64,000 nt of DNA from Sitta carolinensis (lineage: Eukaryota > Chordata > Aves > Passeriformes > Sittidae): the NCBI GenBank assembly GCA_032173965.1, contig JAVUNC010000004.1, forward strand, positions 63,610,501 through 63,674,500, given 5' to 3'. Each line of letters starts with the position of its first letter. The first letter of the stretch is position 1. Positions 36,485 to 46,560 of this stretch are shown here, piece after piece. The notes under the pieces were generated by a model. The model was not told where the DNA came from. It did no database searches and worked only from the letters and a program-made list of their open reading frames with translations. The translations under genes were made by a program, and so were the position numbers.

Positions 36485-38290
36485 AAGAGTTACAACCAAA
36501 GAGGTAACACCCCCAAATTTTAAAATTTTAAGAGGCTTTTGAATTGTGTGATCAAAGTAAAGCTGTAAAGAATTATTGTGTGGTCTTGACATTTAGTGCA
36601 AATCCATGCAGATAGTCCACATCATCTCTATGTAGGATCTAAACTGCAAATTAGGTAAAACATATTTAATGGAGCAGAATATATCCTGCAGCTTAAGGAA
36701 ACCCTGAGAAGCCTAATGAAATGTTAACAAAACATCCTCATAAGTGTCTCATTCCCACACGACCAGATTCAGAGGGTTATTGCTAGGAAGCACAGTGTGT
36801 GAGAGCCATACAAAAACCATATTTATTTCGTGGAGGAGACTGTATCTGTCTTTCTATCAATAAATGTCTGAATGTTTGAGCCTTCTGTTCTTACACCTGA
36901 GACTTCTCTCTCTCTTCCCATAATCTCTCAAACCTCACCATCAATCTGTCAAAACAAAAGTAAGTGATCCATTTTTAACTTCAGGGAGGAACTAAATCAA
37001 ATTGTAGTTCATACTGATCTAAACCCTAAAGCTTCACTGCTGCTGTTAGGGTGATCCTGGGGTACATGCACCCAGACAGACCTGCTCATGAGTTCAGGGA
37101 TTACAGAGAGGAAGCCCATGAAAGCAATTTAGATTGCAGAAGAGTCTCAGGACTCTTTGAGCCTCATTGAGATGCTTTTCCTTTGGAAGAAATGTAATTT
37201 CAGTTAGATTAGATTTCCTGTTTCTCTTCACATCTCTCTTTTCTTTTTGGAAAGGTTTTTTTGTAAGGCTCATACACAAGCAGCAGAACAAGGAGTATAC
37301 TAATTCCTAATATCTTAACATTTTGCATTATGTCTGGTGTGAAGCAAGTCTGCCTGTGGGAGACAAAAGACTCACAGATGTCCAAGGAACAGATCTTTAA
37401 GCACCTTAAGGTGCTTTAAGTACGCTCTTTTAATTCACTCTAAATTGCATACATTTATGCTAAAAGTCTTCTACAGCCTGTTTTCATTGAGACAAATATC
37501 TGACACTGGGCAGGCTAGAAACAGTGATCTCAAGAAAGACAGTGTTAATGCTATTAGGAAATAACCTCTCTTTTTTCAAGATGTTGTATGATTAAAACAT
37601 CAAACTAACTTCAGTGCCAGAAATGTCTTAACTGCTGCTTTGTGCCTTCAGCTGTGCTGAGCCCAAATACACTACTTAGGGTGTAAATCTCTCCTTTGAG
37701 AATAATGATTAAGGGTTTTCTTAAAAGTATATCTTTCTTTCCTATCACAGCATGGAAAGTGACGGGCAGCAAAGAGCTAGACAGAAGGGTTAACACAGGA
37801 TGCTCTGGGCAGGGAAGGGTGGAAGTATTTGCATAGAATAGCATATGGAATCTACACGTCTTCAAATACTTTGAGGGGGGAAGCTGTTTTTCCACATTCA
37901 TTACAGCCTGGTAAGGATGAGGAGAAAAGAAACAAGGAGGGATAGAAAAGGAACAGGGGACTCCTTTTGTATCTGTGTCCAATATGGTTTCTTTTGATTT
38001 TTCATTCTCCATAGTCAAGAGCTCCCCATGGGTTCTCATCTGTTACCAGGGCTTTGCCATACCTGCCTGCCTGTGTGAAAATGGCTCAGCTGCCGGCACT
38101 GGATGAGGCTAACAGATCACATCTATCTCTCTGGCGTCTACTGAGCACACAGGGCTCCAAGGATCAAGCCCTGGACAAGAGCACAAAAGCAGGTCTGTAT
38201 AGAAGCAGCCAACCTTCTGCATCGTCCGCGGCTCATTGTGTGGACACCGAAGGTCAACACTCGCCTGCATTCCTGCTTTCCCTACACAGT
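36485..38290. other. Unique non-coding sequence
   Basis: No gene is supported. A minus frame at 37611-38039 (142 codons) and the non-repeat start of the long + frame at 38054 have no recognised domain. The 18-bp palindrome at 37399 is listed separately. Confidence 0.5.
37399..37416. repeat. 18-bp perfect palindrome
   Basis: AAGCACCTTAAGGTGCTT equals its own reverse complement, and the symmetry continues outwards with one mismatch (CTTTAAG and CTTTAAG on either side). It contains two inverted CACTT/AAGTG-like half-sites (AAGCACCTT). It could be a dimeric protein-binding site or chance. Confidence 0.85.
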
Positions 38291-40512
38291 TGTGTGTGTG
38301 CTTCTGTGTGTGTGTGTGTGCGCTCCTGTGTGTGTGTCCTGTGTGTGTGTGTGTGTGTGCTCCTTGTGTGTGTCCCCTGTATGTGTGTGCTCTCTATGTG
38401 TGCTCCTGTGTGTGTCCTGTGTGTGTGCTCCTGTGTGTGTGCCTGTGTGTGTGTGTGTGCTGTGTGTGCTCCTGTGTGTGTGTGCTCCTGTGTGTGTGTC
38501 TCTGTGTGTGTGTGGCTCCTGTGTGTGTGTGCTCCTGGTGTGTGTGTCTCCTGTGTGTGTGTGTGTGCTCCTGTGTGTGTGTGCTCCTGTGTGTGTGTGC
38601 TCCGTGTTGTGTGTGTTGTGCTCCTTGTGTGTGTGTGCTCCTGTGTGTGTGTGCTCCTGTTGTGTGTGTCTGTTGTGTGTGCCCCTTGGTTGTGTGTGTG
38701 CTCCTGTGTGTGTGTGTCTCCTGTGTGGTGTGTGTCGTGTGTGTTGTCTCTGTGTGTGTGCTCCTGTGTGTGTGCTCCTGTGTGTGTTGTGCTCCTGTGT
38801 GTGTGGCTCCTGTTGTGTTGCTCCTGTTGTGTGTGTGCTCCTGTTGTGTGTGCTCCTGTGTGTGTGTGTGCTCTGTGTGTGTGTGCTCCTGTGTGTGGTC
38901 TGTGTGTGTGTGTGTGTGCTCCTGTGTGTGTGTGCTCCTGTGTGTGTGTGTGCTCCTGTGTGTGTGTGCTCCTGTGTGTGTGTGTGCTCTGTGTGTGTGT
39001 GCTCCTGTGTGTGTGTGCTCCTGTGTGTGTGTGCTCCTGTGTGTGTGTGCTCCGTGTGTGTTGTGTGGTGTCTCTGTGTGTGTGTTGTGCTCCTGTGGTG
39101 TGTGTGCTCCTGTTTTGTGCTCCTGTGTGTGTGTGCTCCTGTGTGTGTGTGTGCTCCTTGTGTGTGTGTGCTCCTGTGTGTGTGTGTGCTCCTGTGTGTG
39201 TGTGTGCTCCTGTGTGTGTGTGCTCCTGGGGTGTGTGCTCCTGTGTGTGTGTGTGCTCCTGTGTGTGTGTGCTCCTGTGTGTGTGTGCTCCTGTGTGTGT
39301 GTGTGCTCTGTGTGTGTGTGTCTCCTGTGTGTGTGTGTGCTCCTGTGTTGTGTGTGTGTGTGCTCCTGTGTGTGTGTGTGTGCTCCTGTGTGTGTGTGTG
39401 CTCCTGTGTGTGTGTGTGTGTGGTCTCCTGTGTGTGTGTGCTCCTGTGTTGTGGTTTGTGCTCCTGTGTGTGTGTGCTCCTGTGTGTGTGTGTGCTCCTG
39501 TGTGTGTGTGCTCCTGTGTGTGTGTGTGCTCCTGTGTGTGTGTGCTCCTGTGTGGTGGTGTTGGTGTGTCTCCTGTGTGGTGTGTGGTGTGCTCCTGTGT
39601 GTGTTGTTGTGTGCTCCTGTGTGTGTGTGCTCCTGTGTGTGTGTGCTCCTGTGTGTGTGTGTGCTCCTGTGTGTGTGTGTGTGGCTCCTGTGTGTGTGTG
39701 CTCCTGTGGTGTGTGCTCCTGTGTGTGTGTGTGCTCTCCTGTGTGTGTGTGCTCCTGTGTGTGTGTTGTGTGTGTGCTCCTGTGTGTGTGTGTGCTCCTG
39801 TGTGTGTGTGTGTGCTCCTGTGTGTGTGTGTGTGTGCTCCTGTGTGTTGTTTGTGTGTGTCTCCTGTGTGTTGTGTGTGTGCTCCTGTGTGTGTGTGCTC
39901 CTGTGTGTGTGTGCTCTGTGTGTGTGCCCTGTGTGTGTGTGTGCTCCTGTGTGTGCTCCTGTGTGTGTGGTGCTCCTGTGTGTGTGTGTGCTCCTGTGTG
40001 TTGTGCTCCTGTGTGTGTGTGCTCTGTGTGTGTGGCTCCTTGTGTGTTGTGTGCTCCTGTGTTGTGTGGCTCCTGTGTGTGTGTGTGCTCCTGTGTGTGT
40101 GTGCTCCTGTGTGTGTGTGTGCTCCTGTGTGTGTGTGTTGTGTGCTCCTGTGTGTGTGTGCTCCTGTGGTGTGTGCTCCTGTGTGTGTGTGTGTGCTCCT
40201 GTGTGTGTGTGTGTGTGCTCCTGTGTGTGTTGGTGCTCCTGTGTGTGTGTCTCCTGTGTGTGTGTGTCTCCTGTGTGTGTTGTGTGTGCTCCTGTGTGTG
40301 TGTGCTCCTGTGTGTGTGTGTGCTCCTGTGGTGTGTGTGCTCCTGTGTGTGTGCTCCTGTGTGTGTGTGCTCCGTGTGTGTGTGTGTGCTCCTGTGTGTG
40401 TGTGTGCTCCTGTGTGTGTTTGTGGCTCCTGTGTGTGTGTGTGCTTCTGTGTGTGTGTGCTCCTGTGTGTGTTTGCTCCTGTGTCCTCTGTGTGTGTGTG
40501 CCCTCCTGTGTG
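38291..40512 (+). repeat. 2.2-kb degenerate GT/CTCC minisatellite
   Basis: The array is built from units of about 14-18 bases consisting of (GT) repeats followed by GCTCCT, repeated well over 100 times. Units vary in the number of GT steps, and some contain single-base changes such as TT or GG doublets or a lost C. From 38397 to 40512 (2,116 bases) the + strand contains no A at all. Stop codons therefore cannot occur in any + frame, and because the minus strand has no T, none can occur there either. This explains six overlapping open frames of 708-819 codons rich in Cys-Val or His-Thr. They are not genes. The alternating purine-pyrimidine steps favour Z-DNA. Confidence 0.97.
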
Positions 40513-41508
40513 AACCACATGGTGAAAAAAAAGGCAGTGCAAGACTACACCACACTGTTGTTTTGCTTCCTCATTTTGCACAGTAATTAATAATATAAAA
40601 CACATTTCAAAAACACTGGAAAAGTGCGTATGTATGTTTTATATAGAAACAGAGATGATGAGGATGGACAGAGACATTGAGAAAGAGATACCCTTGCTAT
40701 CTTAAAGGACAGTGATTCTGGGCAACTATGCAGGTTTAATGGGATTTCACATTCCAGTAGGTAGGCAAAAAGAGCTGTGTGAATCTGCATTCAAAAGGGA
40801 AGGGGAGCTATGAATTTAAAAATGCAGATAAATAGAAATCTCTGCTGGTTGAATCTGTTGTCAGTGAGGGACACAAATTAAAAAAAATTCTGAAAAACTA
40901 CAGGAGAAATCCAAAGCTCAGAAACAAGATTTTTAATTACAATGATCAGGATAGGCATATTTGAAGGAGGAAGAGAAATTTTTCACTCGTCTGGGATAGT
41001 ACCAGAAGGGGGAAAAAGAACAGCAAAACATGAGAGTATCTGTTTTGATGGTTCCACCTTTTACATGAGGTCAGATGAGTTCAGTAAAACAACACATTTG
41101 CAATTACCAGTCATCAGTCGCTCTGAGAGTTCACTCTTTGAACATCTGTAATATTTCTCAAACAGGAATAAATCAGCTAAACTGGAATAATTAGGAGGAA
41201 TACCTGGAACTTCAGAGGTTGAATTTATACCCGTATGTTTTTATGCTTCATGGACATCAGGGTTTCCCTCTTTTCTCTCTAGTCAGCTCCTGCTTTCCTT
41301 CCTGGGGAAATTTCACATTTCCTCTTCCATCTGATCTCCTGATCAGAGTCTTTTCTTGCAGTCTCTGTTTTTGTAAGCGATTCCAGTCTAGTCATCAAAA
41401 AATGCATCAGGAAGTCCAAGGGCTTTGTTTTCTCTGTCTGGTATATTTTCTAACTATCTTTCATAATACTCTATTAAGAGCCTTAGAGCTTATACACATA
41501 TCCTTCCA
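40513..41508. other. Unique non-coding sequence between two satellites
   Basis: No gene is supported. Short open frames at 40587-40790 (-) and 40942-41151 (+) are unrecognised. The 41219-42022 (+) frame begins here, but most of its length is the following polypyrimidine tract. Confidence 0.55.
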
Positions 41509-41981
<473 letters not shown>

Positions 41982-42381
41982 ACAACCCCTCCTTTTTCCT
42001 CTTTTTCCCACTGTCTCTATAGAGCTTTTCAGTCTCTGTAAAGGAGCGACCAAAGAAAGATTTGCTGTCCCATTCGTTCCGCACTGCCCCCATAAAAAGC
42101 AGATATTTTCAGGTTGACTGAAAGTTTAACTTTGTTATTTTTTTTTTATTTTTAAAGAAAATCCAGCGTGACATGGCACGCGTTGGTGCCCTTGCTACTT
42201 AACAAATTACTTGTTTTTTTGACCTAAGTTAAATGCTGTGCAAATTTCCCTTGTCCATGTTTTCATTGTGTGCAGACTTCACTGATAAAGAATAAAGAGC
42301 GAACTTGTGGGCACTTTTTAGCCTAAGCTTCCTTTATTTATAACACATTTTTTTCTACTATGTCGTTAATGACACGAAAGC

Positions 42382-42466
42382 CTGGATCCTCAGCTGATGT
42401 AAATCGGTCATTGCAGGATTGCCTTCCACAAAGTCATGCTGCTTTACACCAGCTGACAGTGGCCCC
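42382..42466. repeat. Fossil palindromic interspersed repeat
   Basis: The two ends are imperfect inverted copies: CCTCAGCTGATGTAAATCGG at the left and GCTTTACACCAGCTGACAGT at the right. I recall this arrangement (a 'CAGCTGGTGTAAATC' word facing its inverted copy around a short centre) from many copies in turtle, crocodile and bird DNA, so I read it as an ancient amniote palindromic repeat. I do not name the family. Confidence 0.5.
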
Positions 42467-43444
42467 ACCATTCAGGCAGGGCTCCAAGGTTCATCATGGC
42501 CTTTTTGCCTTCATTTTGGACTAGGTATTAATTTTCCATCTCAGGGATGAAGTGTGTTTTACCAAATGCTTCTTTACAAGCAACTAAAAAGCCAGTTGCA
42601 CAGGTTTTGATGAAAAACTCAAAGCTATAATTGTTTAGCAGACATCAAACCAGATTCAGCCTCTTTCACAAATGTAGACCAAGGGCTGGTGTCCCCACAG
42701 GCTGCCAGCAAAACTGCTCCAAGGTCCAGAGCATTGGTGGATGCCAGCTGTTATCCCTGTCCAGGTTGTGCTGCAGGTAGCAGGGCACAGAAGGCTCACT
42801 GATATGACTGCTCCAGAGGTGACCATGGCTTCAGGACAGAAAGTTCACCAGGGATCCCCAGAAATCAAGGGTGCCCTTTATGGTGTAGCTCTTCCCCTCC
42901 ACTACAGTGACTTATTGCTGTGCTTAAACCAATGTACCATCAGCTCTGAAGGCTGAACTGGCTGAGCATGGGCTCAGCCCCTCCCATGAACATTCTTTTT
43001 TTTTCTCAAACATGCCATTTAATTTTCAAAAGAGAGGAACACTGTATAGTTATAAATCTAATCTCTCTCCCTGCATGCTGCTCTGCCTCTGCCTGTGATT
43101 TAGGGCGCTGGGTCAACCTGCCCCAGCACTGCTGGCAGGTGGTCTGGCCTGGGGAGGGAAGCTGGGCAGCCCAAGGTGAGGCAAAGTCTCTCTCAGCTCA
43201 GCAATAGCGTTTCATTGCCAGCCCATTGGAGACTCCTGTGACAGTCCTTCCCATGACAGATTGCTAGCCCAACAATGAACCCTTTGTGCCCTCCCACTAC
43301 TCCTGCAACCTCAGCTTCCACCAAACTTACACCATCCTTACAATTTTCCATCCTCTGGAGAAAGCAGAAAGCAAAATAAATAAGTGCCACTCATCTTTCT
43401 TAGGAACTGGACTCTTTCAGCTGGGAAAGCCTGGGACTTTATAC

Positions 43445-43447
<3 letters not shown>
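42467..43447. other. Unique non-coding sequence
   Basis: No gene is supported. Short open frames at 42741-42956, 42968-43207 and 43193-43390 are unrecognised. Confidence 0.5.

Positions 43448-43488
<41 letters not shown>
43448..43488 (+). repeat. Poly(T) tract, 41 T, flanked by ACAGC
   Basis: A run of 41 T, the longest homopolymer in the window. The five bases on the left (43443-43447) and on the right (43489-43493) are both ACAGC. That is the pattern left by insertion of a bare poly(A) stretch on the minus strand with a short target-site duplication, but five bases can match by chance. Confidence 0.9.
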
Positions 43489-43491
<3 letters not shown>

Positions 43492-43493
43492 GC

Positions 43494-44915
43494 AGCATCA
43501 CAGCAATGTATCTGCAATGATGTTTTGGAATGGATAAATCATCCTACTTTGCTTTTCTTCCTCATTGTCATATGAAGGTATGAAAATACCTTTCTGAAGA
43601 TATGAAAAAAAATTATTGCTTTATAAGACAAATCAGACTGATGCTTTGTGCCAGAACATCAGTATCTGAAATGGCATCTTGTACAACAGTGCATCAGTAC
43701 TTGTTTTTAAGAGAAGTAGCAAGGGCTCTTCCAGGGTGACCTTCAAAGCCTGGGCCTGTGGGCAGTGCAATTAGCCAAGGGATAAGTTCCCTCACTATTC
43801 TGAATTAAAATTATTCTTGCCCATGTTGGAGAATAAATTTAATTTATAGCATTTATAGTCTGCACCCAGTAAATTCAGCTTTGGACATCGCAAGGGGATC
43901 TGCAGTTGCTGGAGGCAAAACACTGCAGGAAATGAGCACATTGCAAGAGGCTTACCTTGGTGGTAACTGCAGGGTCTCTTCTGCTGTCCTCTTCCCCAGG
44001 TCTGTGTGCTGTATCTCTCTCTCACCACTGTTTTTTTTTCCTGGGCCCTTTCTGATGTCAGTCAGGAATGTCAGGGGTCTGCATTGGGAGAGGGGATGGG
44101 CTGCAGAGGAGGTTGTCTAAGATGGGAACTATGAGCAGGGGTTAGGACTGGCTGGAAACCAATCCTGTGGGTCAGGGAAGGGGAAAAATTCTTAGGGATG
44201 TTTTTGCAATTTTTTTCACTTCTTTCACTTTTCCAACCAGCAGTGGTTGCTCCAAACTCTGCTGTAGAAAGACACAGGAACTTTATTATCCCAAGAAATT
44301 GGATTATCACTTGGGACAATAATTGGTGCCCTCTCTTCTGTAACCAATTAATGAGGGGTGGGAGATGGAGCTAACAAAGGATGAGGCAGCAGACAGAGCA
44401 CATCTGTGCCCTGGCTGCTGAGAAGGCAGCACAAGGATATTTGGGTTGTTCCTGCTTGTCTTTTTCCTCTGGTTGCAGCTGCCTTTGTCAATGCATTATC
44501 CCACACTCACACTTACTGGGCAGCGAGAGGAGTGCTGGGGAGGAAGGAGTGTGTGTTGTACAGGTGTACATGTGTGAAGAGGTCTGCCAAGACCAGACTC
44601 AAGAGTCAGCCTTCCTGGGAGTTTTGCAGAGTGCAAATTCTTGGAGAAGGCTCTGTACTTTCACTAGGGAAAGACACATGGAGGCTCACCTCTTCCCCTG
44701 GCTTATCCCTTACCTGGTTCTCTGCTCATACAGGGAAGGTTAGGCTCATACACGGGAAGATCAGGACTCTGGTCTCAGCAGCTACAGGGATGTGCCAATG
44801 CCAGTTCCTGCATTTTTTCTTCAGGCACAGTCAGACACTACCAGGATTTCAGATGGCAGCTGGGTTTCAGGATTGGTATTACCAGCTTTATGTTCATCTT
44901 TAAAATGGACAAATG
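43494..44915. other. Unique non-coding sequence
   Basis: No gene is supported. The frame at 44406-44903 (+, 165 codons) overlaps another + frame at 44381-44743. It has no signal peptide, domain or splice pattern I can recognise. Confidence 0.45.
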
Positions 44916-44934
44916 AAAAAAAAAAAAAAAAAAA
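44916..44934 (+). repeat. Poly(A) tract, about 19 A
   Basis: A simple A run. No AATAAA signal or retroposon body is evident immediately upstream. Confidence 0.85.
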
Positions 44935-45039
44935 TCAACCAAGTGCATTTCCCTCATAAGCAACTTTTCAGTAGCGAGGCTGATTATGAACAAATGAATG
45001 GCTACACTGAGGATTTTTCAGCAAGATTTCAGGGCTCCA

Positions 45040-45236
45040 CTATGAAATTGCCTGCGCTTGCCCGCCCATTTGCACAATGAGTTTCCCTGCATTGCAAAAC
45101 GAGCACATCGTTGCCTTGATCAGCCTCTGCTTTTCCTGGAAAGGCTTTTCCTGGCCAAGGCTTCCCTTTGCAACTCAAGCAACCTGCAAAAGGACACCTT
45201 CCAAAACCACGAGTCTCAGTTTCTGCTTGGTAAGTT
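45040..45236 (+). other. Possible splice donor in a CNE-like stretch
   Basis: A strong donor-like CTTG|GTAAGT lies with its GT at 45230-45231, at the end of a frame open from 45046. The encoded peptide is mixed in composition and unrecognised, with a Leu/Phe-rich middle. No matching acceptor upstream is convincing. It could be an exon of a non-coding transcript, or a chance donor in a conserved element. Confidence 0.15.
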
Positions 45237-45839
45237 TATTTTGATCTTGAATTGTGTGGAAGAGATTGACAACTTGTAGCAGTGCATTCAAGCAGGGAGT
45301 GAAGCTCTTTATGTATTAAGAACAGCTTGAAGTCACTTAAACCCACTGATCTGACCTATGCCTGATGACACAGCACTGTCACGTTCAGAGATGTGCCTGC
45401 AAGGCCAGTCAGCATAAGGGAAAAGGCCTGACAAGAACATGACAGCAAGCGGTGACCTGACAGTGTACCCTTTCTGGGCTGTCTGGGCACAGCGCTGGTG
45501 CCAGGGGAAGCCTCTTGCCTCTCTTATTAAGAGATTCAGGAGTTTGCATCTGCACAGAAGCATTGCAGGCAGCCCAGCACTGGCATGCCAGCAGTTCCCC
45601 TCCAGAGTATGCCCCGAAAGATGGGCAAGCTTTTGTTGACCCCATCAGTTTTCAGTACTCTGCCCCACTCTTCTTAAACAAAATCACTTCAAAGACCCAA
45701 ACCAGATTGATTCACATGTGAACACTACCCAAACTGTCTTCCAAGGGGGCAAATACTTGTCCTATGTTCCTTTGAACCCACTGTTGCCCGTTTACTTGTA
45801 TTTACTTTGCATGGCCTGTGTCTGAACCATGGAAATTAG
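45237..45839. other. Unique non-coding sequence
   Basis: No gene is supported. Overlapping open frames on both strands at 45333-45721 mirror each other and are under 80 codons. Confidence 0.5.
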
Positions 45840-46560
45840 AAAACAAACTCCTATTCAGCAAGTCATGTCAAAGGTGACCGCTATGCCAGAGAGTCGACTG
45901 TGGGACAAACACTCCCCTGATCGGAGGCCTCTTCTGCAGCGCTGCTGTCTCCACAGTTACATACCTGTCTGCAGAAGCCTTTAGTTTATCTTGTCTATGC
46001 TGGAAGTCCTAGACGATGCCATCAATCTGAGAGATGAGAGGGATGCTCCTTTGACACTCGCACAATGGCTGCAATGCGAGAGAAAGCGAAGGGGCTCCTC
46101 TGCGAACCGCCTCCCTTTGAACCGTGCAAGGCGGGGCCGTCGCCAGCTCCACGTCCAGGTCCTGTAAACCAAAAGACAGAGTGGGACAGGGCACTTTGCA
46201 CCTCTGGGGGGGCCCTGGGGGGGCTGAGGGCACTGCAAGGTGCTGTGAAACACAGTCCAGCTCCTACTTTTCCACCGGCACAAGCTGGGCACTGGCTGGA
46301 GCAGAGGGTGCAAACTTCCCAGGGGCACAGCAACAAGATGGAGCTTGCAGTGTGTGTCTCTAAAACTGTGTTTCCAGAGGCCAGTCAGGGACTCACATTC
46401 ACTGTCAAGAGCAGCTTGGTAGCAGTGGTGAGAGGGCACCTCAGTGACAGCTCACAGCCCTCTGGCCTCCAGCCTCAAGCCCAGCAGAAGCAGGGGCGGG
46501 GGTCTCGGCAGCTCTGCAGATGGTTAAGTAGCCAGCTCCGCTCCCCAGGGGATGGAATCT
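45840..46560. other. GC-richer patch with retained CpG and overlapping open frames
   Basis: This is among the GC-richer, CpG-retaining segments of the window (for example AGCGCTGCTG, GGGGCCGTCGCC, GGGGCGGGGG). Open frames of 74-218 codons run through it on both strands, the longest at 46065-46721 (+). The peptides are Pro/Ser/Gln-rich without recognisable domains, as expected from stop-poor GC-rich DNA. A promoter or CpG-island remnant, or a conserved element, is possible. A coding exon is not supported. Confidence 0.3.

Noticed and set aside
38054..40605. Open frames of 708-819 codons on both strands
   Set aside because: They result from an array lacking A on one strand, where stops are impossible; no domain, intron pattern or normal composition.
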